Virus record (IMG/VR): IMGVR_UViG_3300029787_000233
Location: 1 to 27,871 of that record
DNA length: 27,871 nucleotides
Direction: 5' to 3' (one strand)
Origin: a virus
Shown: piece after piece, positions 1-6,150 of the stretch
How the letters are laid out: each line of letters begins with the position of its first letter
Numbering within the stretch: the first letter of the stretch is position 1
Made by a program: the position numbers and the translations under genes
The notes under the pieces: generated by a model
What the model saw: the letters and a program-made list of their open reading frames with translations, nothing else
The model's database searches: none
What the model was told of the DNA's origin: nothing

Positions 1-143
1 CTGCCGCCATAAGACATGGCTGCAGGAGGCCTGAAACCCATTTGAAATAATTCTGCATCAATAGCAGAAACATCTTCGCCAACACGCATTAAATCTTCTC
101 GTATAGCTAACAATTGACTAATTCTATTCTTACTCATTTCCAT
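1..143 (-). CDS. Hypothetical phage protein, N-terminal part only (cut by window start)
   Basis: The reading frame is open from an ATG at 143 to the window edge, giving about 47 residues starting MEMSKNRISQLL. The start is supported by AAGAGGA about 7 bases upstream. A second in-frame ATG lies two codons later. The visible part is a short amphipathic helix-like segment followed by a Pro-rich stretch (RPPAAMSYGG). I do not recognise it. It is the most downstream visible gene of the leftward block that begins with the large terminase, so a virion or assembly role is likely but not shown. A 74-base gap with a possible internal promoter separates it from the gene upstream. Confidence 0.7.
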   Translation of the reverse strand, partial: MEMSKNRISQLLAIREDLMRVGEDVSAIDAELFQMGFRPPAAMSYGG

Positions 144-169
144 AAGGACATCCTCTTAACGTTAATTTT

Positions 170-194
170 TAGCATATATTATATTTTAATGCTA
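170..194 (-). promoter_or_regulatory. Possible internal promoter with paired AGCAT half-sites
   Basis: Read on the minus strand, a perfect TATAAT (178-183) sits between TAGCAT and ATGCTA half-sites (170-175 and 189-194). There is no good -35 box 17 bases upstream. The half-sites match the operator seen in the accessory region but are much further apart. Weak call. Confidence 0.3.
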
Positions 195-217
195 GTGTTT
201 ATCTTTGTCTTCTTATT

Positions 218-502
218 TTAACATTTCCAACGCCTACGAGCTTGCCGTAATCTAGAATTAGGGTCTGCTGCTGCTTTAGGAAATTTTTTCATTTGTCCTG
301 CACTACGTGCACAATAAGATTTACGTCTTTTTGAGTCTTTACTACCTTTTTTGACTTTACCAGTAACTGCTGTTTTAAGTTTTGATCCCGGATTATCGCG
401 TCTATAGCGTGCAACGCCCGCTTTAGTCATACCGGCACCAGTTTTTGTCGATCTAAAATATTTTTTAGTCTTTGGTGGTTGTTTATCCTGTTTTCTTGCC
501 AT
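218..502 (-). CDS. Small very basic phage protein (DUF6321-like from memory)
   Basis: A 94-residue, Lys/Arg-rich protein. The central motif around residues 18-70 (STKTGAGMTKAGV, then YRRDNPGSKLKTAVTGKV, then RRKSYCARSAGQ) belongs to a small conserved family of marine phages and some large DNA viruses that I associate with DUF6321; the accession should be checked. The function is unknown. The charge suggests nucleic-acid or capsid-interior binding, which is inference. The start ATG at 502 is 18 bases after the stop of the gene upstream, with a weak AGGT ribosome site. It belongs to the terminase-led leftward block, pointing to late expression. Confidence 0.8.
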   Translation of the reverse strand: MARKQDKQPPKTKKYFRSTKTGAGMTKAGVARYRRDNPGSKLKTAVTGKVKKGSKDSKRRKSYCARSAGQMKKFPKAAADPNSRLRQARRRWKC

Positions 503-520
503 TTGCTACCTGTATTGGCC

Positions 521-826
521 TCACGGTTTTCTTAATTGCTGTTTATGTCGACTCATGGAACCACCAGTTGCTGCTTTTTTGCGTTTTGCAAACGTAGCTA
601 CGTTAGTTGGTTTACCACCGGGATTACCTGCAGCGCGTTTTCGTCTGACAGCACTCGCCTTTTGCGACTTTGTCATCCGTGTGGCTTTGGCAAGTGGGAC
701 GCATTTGGGATATTTCCGTTTTGAGCCTTTGCTCCGTCCGCAGGGTTGATACTTCCCGTCTTTTTTGGGAGCACCAATGTCCACCCATTTATCTTTTACC
801 CATTTCCGTAGCCCGTTCTTTGCCAT
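521..826 (-). CDS. Small basic phage protein (DUF5872-like from memory)
   Basis: A 101-residue basic protein. The N-terminal half has the pattern LRKWVKDKWVDIGAPKKDG, then CGR, then YPKCVPLAKATRM, which I recall as the DUF5872 type; the C-terminal half is an Arg/Lys/Gly tail ending SRHKQQLRKP. The two conserved cysteines (CGR and KCVP) could bind metal, but there is no full zinc-finger set. Its ATG overlaps the TAA of the preceding gene in a TAATG junction, so translation is probably coupled. It lies among three other tiny basic genes downstream of the terminase. No function is established. Confidence 0.8.
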   Translation of the reverse strand: MAKNGLRKWVKDKWVDIGAPKKDGKYQPCGRSKGSKRKYPKCVPLAKATRMTKSQKASAVRRKRAAGNPGGKPTNVATFAKRKKAATGGSMSRHKQQLRKP

Positions 827-1056
827 TAGACATACTTGGTTACTTTACGACGGTCATTCATGACCGCACCACAGCCTCTAGCAATACCACCGTTACCAAA
901 CTTAATTCTACCACCGTCAGCTTTTTTATTTTTCTTACCGCCCGGTGTTATTTTGCCTGAACATACTCCTGACGCGTACATATTAGCATACGCTGAAGGA
1001 TAAACCTTAAACTTACGCTTTGCTGCAGCTTTACCTTTGGGACAAAGTTTTGCCAT
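826..1056 (-). CDS. Small basic conserved marine-phage protein with two motif blocks
   Basis: A 76-residue protein with two blocks I recognise as recurring in marine phage proteins: an N-terminal block (residues 4-35, CPKGKAAAKRKFKVYPSAYA onward, then CSGK) and a C-terminal block (about 58-72, RGCGAVMNDRRKVTK). They are joined by a Lys/Gly linker. The function is unknown; proteins with the second motif are often encoded among virion genes. Both ends overlap neighbours by one base in TAATG junctions. Three cysteines are present without an obvious metal-site spacing. Confidence 0.8.
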   Translation of the reverse strand: MAKLCPKGKAAAKRKFKVYPSAYANMYASGVCSGKITPGGKKNKKADGGRIKFGNGGIARGCGAVMNDRRKVTKYV

Positions 1057-1250
1057 TACTTACCTTTTTTTGTAATTTTTTTAGTTTTCTTTTTCTTCTT
1101 CTTTTTTTTCTTTAGAAGATCGAAATCAGCCTTACTAATTTTACCATCTTTATTAGCATCAAGTTTTACTTGACCGCCTTTTAGATAGCCTTTTTTCTTT
1201 TTATCAGTTTTCATCACAGTAGTCTTCCCTAATTGTGCACGATTAATCAT
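1056..1250 (-). CDS. Lysine-rich small protein with one EF-hand calcium-binding loop
   Basis: A 64-residue protein if translated from the ATG at 1250. Residues 31-42 read DANKDGKISKAD followed by F: a canonical EF-hand loop with acidic or oxygen ligands at positions 1, 3, 5, 9 and 12, Gly at 6 and Ile at 8. The C-terminal third is almost pure lysine, encoded by runs of 7-8 A residues that could allow slippage. An alternative ATG at 1214 (52 residues) has a better ribosome site (AGGGAAG, 9 bases upstream). The stop overlaps the next ATG (TAATG). Calcium binding is predicted from the motif. A single EF-hand usually needs a partner, so dimerisation or structural use is possible. Confidence 0.75.
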   Translation of the reverse strand: MINRAQLGKTTVMKTDKKKKGYLKGGQVKLDANKDGKISKADFDLLKKKKKKKKKTKKITKKGK

Positions 1251-1266
1251 GCACTATAGTAATCGA

Positions 1267-1905
1267 TTACTTCTGTTCTTTCAAGCCGTAAAAATAATTA
1301 GTGTCATCACCCGCTGTCCATTTACTTATAGATTCTACGTTATATTCAATGGTAGATACTTTAAAGTCAGGTTGTTTAGGCTCAGACGGTGTTAACGATT
1401 TATCATAAAATAAAGTCCTATTGTTGGGCTGTGCCGCAAAATGCCCGTTATCCAACTCTAAAATATTAAAAGATTTATGTTCCTCTGGTACCTGTGAATA
1501 GTTAATGTTAGGTAAATTATGGTCAGCATGACAGCTATCTATCGTAAACAAATATTCACCTTGATACCATTTTTTAGAGGGAGACAAATATTTTGCTCTT
1601 GGAGGAACCGTTATTTTTTCAATAACAGTTATATGATAACTAAAAGCATCCCATAATTCTAGCTCCTCTAAACCAATATTTTCTTTTACGTCTGGTGATG
1701 AAACAAAAGCTGAGATAGGAAGTTTGTCGTAAAGTGCTGCATATTCAGGTAAATAAGTTTCAAAGTATAACGCTCTACCTTGTATTGATTTGCATGTTGC
1801 CCATATGCCTTCAACAAATTCACCATGACCTTTTTTATGGTCATACAAATATTCTTTTTTAACATAAACTTTTATTGGTGGAACGTTTGCTACTAAAAAT
1901 GACAT
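1267..1905 (-). CDS. Conserved hypothetical protein following the large terminase
   Basis: A 212-residue protein beginning MSFLVANVPPIKVYVKKEYL. I recognise this N-terminus and the later FDNGHF-like region (ELDNGHFAAQPNNRTLFYD, about residues 150-168) as typical of a conserved family in marine podovirus-like genomes, usually annotated as hypothetical. There are no membrane segments or catalytic motifs I can name. Its ATG overlaps the terminase stop (TAATG at 1903-1907), a tight coupling that suggests a packaging or head role. The gap to the next gene is only 16 bases. Confidence 0.85.
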   Translation of the reverse strand: MSFLVANVPPIKVYVKKEYLYDHKKGHGEFVEGIWATCKSIQGRALYFETYLPEYAALYDKLPISAFVSSPDVKENIGLEELELWDAFSYHITVIEKITVPPRAKYLSPSKKWYQGEYLFTIDSCHADHNLPNINYSQVPEEHKSFNILELDNGHFAAQPNNRTLFYDKSLTPSEPKQPDFKVSTIEYNVESISKWTAGDDTNYFYGLKEQK

Positions 1906-3383
1906 TAATAAAATACTCTCCTTGTGTTATCGACGGGTTCAGGTTCGTAGTCCATCCGCAATTGAATAAGTCCAGATTGTCTAAACCGCATCAACGCTTG
2001 CGTGACCGTATCTACGTAATCGTCATTCTCACCATACGGGAAAGCTGCACATTCTTCAATAACTTCTTCAGCAAAAGTTCTACCTTCAGGATAGTACACA
2101 CAACCTGATTCAAAAATAGGTGCCACTGAATTGACCCGCGACCGCTTATCATTGCCCCGTGTCGGCGTGTAGTTAGTAACCGGAATACCCGCACGACGTA
2201 GTTCGTCGGTCAAGGGCATACCACTAGACTTGGCTTCAATCAAAACCATTTCAGGTTCCCAGTAATTATATTCTTTCAACGCAACATCTTTAAGTTCTGG
2301 AAAGTCGTAACGACCACGACGGGCATCTAATAAAATTAACGACGCCCGTTGATCTTCGGGCGCAAACACACCCCACGTGGTAATCGCAGAATAATCCGCA
2401 GTTTCTTTTTTACTAAAGGCGGTATCGTAACTTTGAATAATGTAATGCAAATCAGGTATTTCTTTTTCTGCCCATGGTCGCCACCACTCGCGTTTTAAGA
2501 TGGCGCCTTCTTCGGAAGTAGGTTTTTGCATCCACTGCGCATTCCATTTAGAAATAGCCAAGGACGCTTTGACTGACTCAAGTTCAGATACTTTCCAATA
2601 CTCGGGCCATGTCGGTTCACCACTATCCATAATTGCGGGAAACTCAACTACCTCCCATTGATCCGCTTTGGGTTCGACTTGGGCTTTCATTAGTTGACCA
2701 GTTAAGTCGACCGTCGACCAACGGGTCATAACCAACACAATCGCACCGCCGGGTTGTAGACGTTGTCGTGGACCAGAGGTATACCATTCGTAAGCGTTTT
2801 CCATCGCTGTTTCCGATAGGGCGTCTTGCTCTGAATGCGGGTCGTCGATAATTAATAAATCCGCACCACGACCAGTAATCGCACCACCAACACCCGCAGC
2901 AAAATATTCACCACCAGCGTTCGTGTCCCAACGGCCGGCGGCCTTGGAATCTGCTTGTAGTAAAGTTTCTGGAAAAATATGTTTGTAGTCAGTAGAATCT
3001 ATAAGCTGTTTAGTTTTACGACCAAACCTTTGTGATAGCTCGGCAGTGTGCGAAGTCTGAATGATTTTGGTCATCGGATTTTTTCCCATGATAAATGCGG
3101 GTAACATGAAAGATGCAAATTCAGATTTTGTATGTCTGGGTGGCATATTCACTATTAATCGTTTTAAGGTACCCTTAGCGATTCTATCAAATTTTTCGGC
3201 TATGATTCTATGGTGGGTCCCTTCTACAAAATGTGGCCACATGTATTTTACAAAATCTAAAAAATTTTCTTGTGCTTTACGGGTCCCTTCTTTCTTTTGT
3301 TTTAACTCAAGGAGTTCTGCGAATAGCTTTCTTTTTTCAGGTTCAAGATCGGTTAGGTGGTCTTTAAAATCTTTTATGTCCAT
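1905..3383 (-). CDS. terL: Terminase large subunit (packaging ATPase/nuclease)
   Basis: A 492-residue protein that pumps DNA into the prohead and cuts the concatemer. The N-terminal ATPase has a Walker A-like PPRHTKS (81-87), Walker B LLIIDDPHSE (176-185; acidic pair D180-D181) and a coupling motif MTRW (219-222). The C-terminal RNase H-fold nuclease shows acidic residues at D320 (SYDTAF), E383 (LIEAKSSG) and D454/D455 (ENDDYVDT). The length is normal for the family. The start at 3383 follows a gap of palindromic repeats, with only a weak ribosome site. It leads the leftward late block. The small subunit is unusually distant (10553-11044) and on the other strand. Confidence 0.96.
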   Translation of the reverse strand: MDIKDFKDHLTDLEPEKRKLFAELLELKQKKEGTRKAQENFLDFVKYMWPHFVEGTHHRIIAEKFDRIAKGTLKRLIVNMPPRHTKSEFASFMLPAFIMGKNPMTKIIQTSHTAELSQRFGRKTKQLIDSTDYKHIFPETLLQADSKAAGRWDTNAGGEYFAAGVGGAITGRGADLLIIDDPHSEQDALSETAMENAYEWYTSGPRQRLQPGGAIVLVMTRWSTVDLTGQLMKAQVEPKADQWEVVEFPAIMDSGEPTWPEYWKVSELESVKASLAISKWNAQWMQKPTSEEGAILKREWWRPWAEKEIPDLHYIIQSYDTAFSKKETADYSAITTWGVFAPEDQRASLILLDARRGRYDFPELKDVALKEYNYWEPEMVLIEAKSSGMPLTDELRRAGIPVTNYTPTRGNDKRSRVNSVAPIFESGCVYYPEGRTFAEEVIEECAAFPYGENDDYVDTVTQALMRFRQSGLIQLRMDYEPEPVDNTRRVFY

Positions 3384-3405
3384 ACTCTATGTGTAGATTG
3401 TTATA

Positions 3406-3421
3406 TATATACTAGTATATA
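3406..3421. promoter_or_regulatory. 16-bp perfect palindrome upstream of terL
   Basis: TATATACTAGTATATA is a perfect AT-rich palindrome centred on CTAG, 22 bases upstream of the terminase start and next to the putative promoter. It could be an operator. Confidence 0.35.
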
Positions 3422-3424
3422 AGT

Positions 3425-3453
3425 AACATACACACAAAAGGGGGTGTCGACAA
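3425..3453 (-). promoter_or_regulatory. Possible terL promoter
   Basis: On the minus strand TTGTCG is followed after 17 bases by TATGTT. Each box differs from consensus at two positions. It lies 42 bases upstream of the terL start and is the best candidate in this gap for the late operon. Confidence 0.35.
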
Positions 3454-3504
3454 GTCTGCAAAACACTTTGAGTTTTGAGATAGTTACAGGTACCCTTAAT
3501 AGGA

Positions 3505-3527
3505 GGACGCGCCCGAAGGGCGCGTCC
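3505..3527. repeat. GAA-loop palindromic element, 10-bp stem
   Basis: GGACGCGCCC, loop GAA, GGGCGCGTCC: a perfect GC-rich hairpin in the 376-base gap between terL and the DUF932 gene. No T-run follows on either strand, so it is not a simple terminator. It belongs to a family of hairpins with a GAA loop in this genome. Confidence 0.85.
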
Positions 3528-3537
3528 GACTATCAGC

Positions 3538-3557
3538 GAGCGAGCGAAGCGAGCGAG
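3538..3557. repeat. 20-base mirror repeat, copy 1
   Basis: GAGCGAGCGA is followed directly by its reverse, not its complement, AGCGAGCGAG. An identical 20-mer occurs at 4899-4918, and a shorter 12-base version at 4952-4963. Confidence 0.9.
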
Positions 3558-3618
3558 CTTTTCGCCGAGCCACAGGCGAGGCACAAGATGTTGTGTCAAG
3601 TAAAAAGTTTAACACTAC

Positions 3619-3649
3619 ATATAGTAGCGCCCGAAGGGCGCTACTATAT
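3619..3649. repeat. GAA-loop palindromic element, 14-bp stem
   Basis: A perfect 14-bp stem (3619-3632 with 3636-3649) around a GAA loop. The outer part is ATATAGTAG and the inner part CGCCC. A degenerate unit follows at 3653-3675 (GTAG, GCC-GAA-GGC, CTAC). The 10-mer TTGTGTCAAG lies before and after this pair, at 3591-3600 and 3682-3691. Confidence 0.85.
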
Positions 3650-3733
3650 CTGGTAGGTACAAGCCGAAGGCCTACTACATATTGTGTCAAGTAATTTATT
3701 TACATTAGATAGCAAAATAGTTGTAGCATTTTA

Positions 3734-3748
3734 TAGCAAATCATGCTA
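3734..3748. promoter_or_regulatory. Operator-like TAGCA-N5-TGCTA upstream of DUF932
   Basis: TAGCA and TGCTA half-sites are separated by five bases rather than the three seen in the leftward promoters, and further AGCA half-sites lie just upstream (from 3713). The site ends 11 bases before the annotated start. No convincing -35/-10 pair was found for this gene. Confidence 0.4.
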
Positions 3749-3759
3749 GATACTGTGGT

Positions 3760-4710
3760 ATGGAAAGACATGCACATTATAGAAAGAAAAATAATATGTT
3801 ACATAATAATATGCATGATATGTCTACTTTTTCATTTCCAGTTGAAATGCAAGAGTTGACTCACAAGATAAACGGCGAGACACATCCGACGAACTATAAG
3901 GCAATTGTTCGCACTGATAGCAATCACTTGCTACACGTGGCGGGCGATAAGTATAAGCTAGTTAGTCATGATAAAGTCTTTGGCGTTTATAACGATCTGA
4001 TCGCAAAAAGCGGTCTTAAACTAGATAACATTGAAATCAATGATGAAGTATTTGACAACGGGCGCAAAGCGTCCCGCGTGATTACTTTCAAGGATCATGA
4101 AGTTAATGTTAACGGTAGCGATAACCTAGCGTTACAGTTACAGCTAAAAAATTCATTAGACTCAACTTGGGTTGCATGGTCAGTATTCGGTGCAATTCGT
4201 TTTCTATGTATGAATGGCTGTGTTTTTGGTGATTGGTCTTTTCAATCAAAAAGAAAACACACTGGCGGGTTTAACCCGTTAGCTGAATCTAAAAAAATAG
4301 GCAACGCTGTTGAAGGGTTCAATACTAATTTTGAGCAAGTTCAACAATGGGCAAATACTATGATCTCATGGGAAGATGTTAAAAAAATCTACTCTGAAAC
4401 CATAGCTAAGTCTAACCGCTCAACAACTCAACGATTAATTAAAGACAGTACTTCTGATTATTCAGAAAATGTTGTTGATGTATTAATGCGACAATGCGAG
4501 CGGGATGCAACGAGCAAAAAGCCGTCTCTTTGGAATGTTTACAACGGGGCAACTTATTGGTCAACGCACGCTGGGCGTGAAGATGCAGGAACTATCAGAG
4601 CCACTGCAGGACTTCACAACGTCCAGCACACTAGACAACAGAAAGTTTCAGCAATGCTGAATTCTGATGTGTGGTTACTTTATACTAACGGACTAAAAAC
4701 CGTTAATTAA
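3760..4710 (+). CDS. DUF932 family protein (phage/plasmid-like, TIGR03299 type)
   Basis: A 316-residue protein. The region HLLHVAGDKYKLVSHDKVF (about residues 53-71) and the later WVAWSVFGAIRFLCMNGCVF (about 137-156) are typical of DUF932 proteins, common in phages and plasmids but without an established biochemical role. Two starts are plausible: ATG at 3760, with no clear ribosome site, or ATG at 3796, preceded by a purine-rich AGAAAGAAAAATAAT. It is the only rightward gene between terL and the small terminase. A strong terminator follows, so it is a stand-alone unit. A 12-bp inverted repeat flanks it exactly. Confidence 0.88.
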   Translation: MERHAHYRKKNNMLHNNMHDMSTFSFPVEMQELTHKINGETHPTNYKAIVRTDSNHLLHVAGDKYKLVSHDKVFGVYNDLIAKSGLKLDNIEINDEVFDNGRKASRVITFKDHEVNVNGSDNLALQLQLKNSLDSTWVAWSVFGAIRFLCMNGCVFGDWSFQSKRKHTGGFNPLAESKKIGNAVEGFNTNFEQVQQWANTMISWEDVKKIYSETIAKSNRSTTQRLIKDSTSDYSENVVDVLMRQCERDATSKKPSLWNVYNGATYWSTHAGREDAGTIRATAGLHNVQHTRQQKVSAMLNSDVWLLYTNGLKTVN

Positions 4711-4734
4711 TCAAATAGCGTGTCTTTCCATATT

Positions 4735-4766
4735 ACGCCACCTAGTGAAAACTAGGTGGCGTTTTT
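4735..4766 (+). terminator. Rho-independent terminator after DUF932
   Basis: A perfect 12-bp stem (4735-4746 with 4751-4762) with a GAAA tetraloop followed by TTTT. It begins 24 bases after the stop codon. Very strong example. Confidence 0.93.
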
Positions 4767-4775
4767 AGTTATCGT

Positions 4776-4805
4776 ACTATCTATTCCCTGAAGGGAATAG
4801 ATAGT
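4776..4805. repeat. Palindromic element, 13-bp stem
   Basis: ACTATCTATTCCC, loop TGAA, GGGAATAGATAGT. It lies ten bases after the DUF932 terminator, with no T-run on either strand. It resembles the other GAA-loop elements. Confidence 0.8.
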
Positions 4806-4861
4806 GCGGGTCTTTTACGAGAAAACTTTAAAAATTCTCTAAAAAAAAAAAAATAAAAGCT

Positions 4862-4881
4862 ACAAGCGACAAGCGACAAGC
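4862..4881. repeat. CAAGCGA tandem repeat
   Basis: About three copies of a 7-base ACAAGCG unit. The same unit recurs near 7060-7078 and 10492-10537. It lies directly upstream of the parS-like site. Confidence 0.7.
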
Positions 4882-4883
4882 AT

Positions 4884-4899
4884 TGTTTCACGTGAAACG
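4884..4899. other. parS: parS-like centromere site (ParB binding)
   Basis: TGTTTCACGTGAAACG matches the bacterial chromosomal parS consensus TGTTTCACGTGAAACA at 15 of 16 positions, including the full 14-bp palindrome at 4885-4898. ParB-type CTPases load at such sites and spread on DNA. It lies in noncoding repeat DNA between DUF932 and the first leftward gene, next to a mirror repeat. No parA or parB gene is visible in the window, so host ParB would be the likely partner if the site works. Confidence 0.75.
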
Positions 4900-4918
4900 A
4901 GCGAGCGAAGCGAGCGAG
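4899..4918. repeat. 20-base mirror repeat, copy 2
   Basis: Identical to 3538-3557, and sharing its first base with the parS-like palindrome. A TTGTGGC-GAA-GCCACAA hairpin follows at 4919-4935. Confidence 0.9.
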
Positions 4919-4935
4919 TTGTGGCGAAGCCACAA
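4919..4935. repeat. GAA-loop palindromic element, 7-bp stem
   Basis: TTGTGGC, loop GAA, GCCACAA. The same 17 bases occur at 7045-7061. Confidence 0.85.
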
Positions 4936-4973
4936 GCGTTCACTATCTGCCGAGCGAAGCGAGGCACTATATG

Positions 4974-5001
4974 TAGTAGGTCGCCGCTAGGCGACCTACT
5001 A
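4974..5001. repeat. Palindromic element, 12-bp stem, downstream of 57-aa gene
   Basis: TAGTAGGTCGCC, loop GCTA, GGCGACCTACTA. The 10-mer TTGTGTCAAG follows at 5006-5015, as it does next to the 3619-3649 element. It lies 22 bases beyond the stop of the leftward gene and has no T-run in that direction. Confidence 0.8.
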
Positions 5002-5022
5002 TATGTTGTGTCAAGAACTTTT

Positions 5023-5196
5023 TTAAAGTTCTTTGACTACTGGTACAACTTCGTAGCCTAGTGACTTGATGTGTCCTATGTCCCAATGGCTCAAGGTTTT
5101 GGTACCTGTTAGAACACAGAAGGTTTTAGCTTTTTCGCACATAGGATAAATCAATTCATTACCATACACACTTCGTACTTGCACTTTTATTTCCAT
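5023..5196 (-). CDS. Small conserved phage protein, 57 aa
   Basis: A 57-residue ORF starting MEIKVQVRSVYGNELIYP and ending GYEVVPVVKEL. The start ATG at 5196 has a textbook GAGGAGA ribosome site and a perfect sigma-70 promoter just upstream (5224-5252). I recall similar 50-60 residue proteins (KVKNVYG...IYP...TL...LGYEV pattern) in marine phage genomes, without known function. It is monocistronic: the next leftward feature is a hairpin, and the gene upstream has its own promoter. Confidence 0.85.
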   Translation of the reverse strand: MEIKVQVRSVYGNELIYPMCEKAKTFCVLTGTKTLSHWDIGHIKSLGYEVVPVVKEL

Positions 5197-5223
5197 ATCT
5201 TTCTCCTCGTTTAAATTAACATC

Positions 5224-5252
5224 ATTATAGCATAATGCTATAATGATGTCAA
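5224..5252 (-). promoter_or_regulatory. Consensus sigma-70 promoter with operator (for 57-aa gene)
   Basis: TTGACA, 17-base spacer, TATAAT, all consensus. A perfect 21-bp palindrome (5224-5244), with TAGCATAATGCTA at its centre (5228-5240), covers the -10 box and part of the spacer, so a bound protein would block polymerase. Confidence 0.92.
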
Positions 5253-5261
5253 GTATTTATT

Positions 5262-5537
5262 TTAACTTTGAGGTAAGTAATTGTCTAGGTCATGTTCGTT
5301 TTGTAGTTCGTTTATTCTTCGTTCGTATAATTCTTCGTCTTCTCTGCTTGGCTCACCTTTGCCGATCAAATCTTTTATGACTACACCTAGTCTTTCGATT
5401 GAGCGTATGTCTGCTCGTTGTCTAAGCAAATCTTCTTTGATGTCTAGCAAAGTTAGAACAGCTACTGTGTTAGTATTAAAAACAGAGAAACCGTGTTTGT
5501 TTTTAAATGTGTTATTGTCTCGTCTTGTCTTGTTCAT
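5262..5537 (-). CDS. Hypothetical protein, 91 aa
   Basis: A 91-residue charged, mostly helical protein (MNKTRRDNNTFKNKHGFSV at the start). Residues about 28-60 (LTLLDIKEDLLRQRADIRSI and on) look like an amphipathic or coiled-coil helix; the C-terminus is acidic. I do not recognise the family. Strong GAGGAG ribosome site, own consensus promoter at 5565-5593. It ends ten bases before the promoter of the next gene. Confidence 0.8.
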   Translation of the reverse strand: MNKTRRDNNTFKNKHGFSVFNTNTVAVLTLLDIKEDLLRQRADIRSIERLGVVIKDLIGKGEPSREDEELYERRINELQNEHDLDNYLPQS

Positions 5538-5564
5538 TATTTATCTCCTCGTTAAATTAACATC

Positions 5565-5593
5565 ATTATAGCATAATGCTAGTACTATGTCAA
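5565..5593 (-). promoter_or_regulatory. Consensus sigma-70 promoter with operator (for 91-aa gene)
   Basis: TTGACA, 17 bases, TATAAT. Operator TAGCATAATGCTA at 5569-5581. The transcript leader, ATGATGTTAATTTAACGAGGAGA, is almost identical to that of the 5224-5252 promoter although the genes differ. Confidence 0.92.
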
Positions 5594-5621
5594 GCATTAA
5601 TTTAAATTAATTTCGTTAGGT

Positions 5622-5646
5622 GGTGAGAGGGCTACGCCCTCTCACC
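5622..5646. repeat. Palindromic element, 11-bp stem
   Basis: GGTGAGAGGGC, loop TAC, GCCCTCTCACC, followed by TTTT on the plus strand only. It lies 18 bases downstream of the leftward 161-aa gene, in the wrong orientation to be its canonical terminator. Confidence 0.8.
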
Positions 5647-5664
5647 TTTTCCAACGAGGAAACT

Positions 5665-6150
5665 TTATGCCACTCGTACGCTATCTGGTATAAGTTCTTT
5701 AGCGTAATCATTTAGTGTATCGTTCGACGTACAGCGTTCGACGTACAATTGCATACCCTCTAGCCAATCGCTCTGGTCGCCGTCACTAGATACCGTAATG
5801 CTGTCGGTAATCTGCGTAATTGCAATCAACATAGCTACAACGTATTTGTCATAGGGTTTTTGTGCTGTCTTACAAAACTCAAACGCTCCCTTTGCAAACT
5901 CTTCCTCGCTCTCGTAGTCGTACTTCGGTCGTTGCTTTCGAGTTAGATAAAAGGTCTCATGACTGTCATCACCTCTACCATTAAATAAGATAGAGTCGTA
6001 GGTAATGGATAAGTTTTGTGAGTCGGTCGGTTCGTTATCTAGTATAACACCGTGGTTATCTTTTAGTATTGTTTTCGCTACCTGACGAACGTTATCCCAT
6101 TCGTCTTCGGTTAGGTCTTTAGTCTGTCGCCAGTAATGAGTATATCCCAT
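5665..6150 (-). CDS. MGYTHYW-family conserved hypothetical protein
   Basis: A 161-residue protein beginning MGYTHYWRQ, the signature of a conserved family found in many bacteria and phages but without known function. Other conserved parts visible: ILFNGRGDDSHETFYL (about residues 54-69), FCKTAQKPYDKYVVA (about 92-106) and VSSDGDQSDWLEGMQLYVE (about 120-138). It looks like a soluble cytosolic protein. Good ribosome site (GAAAGGAAG) and own promoter. It is monocistronic in the cassette region. Confidence 0.9.
   Translation of the reverse strand: MGYTHYWRQTKDLTEDEWDNVRQVAKTILKDNHGVILDNEPTDSQNLSITYDSILFNGRGDDSHETFYLTRKQRPKYDYESEEEFAKGAFEFCKTAQKPYDKYVVAMLIAITQITDSITVSSDGDQSDWLEGMQLYVERCTSNDTLNDYAKELIPDSVRVA

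Noticed and set aside
1081-1115. Programmed frameshift in the A-runs of the EF-hand gene
   Set aside because: Runs are slippery, but the TAATG junction with the next gene works in the normal frame and no extended product is evident. Noted only as a possibility.
3505-5010. CRISPR array
   Set aside because: Repeats differ in length and sequence, and there is no regular repeat-spacer spacing or cas gene.
5622-5646. Terminator for the 161-aa MGYTHYW gene
   Set aside because: The T-run follows the hairpin on the plus strand, the wrong direction for the leftward gene.
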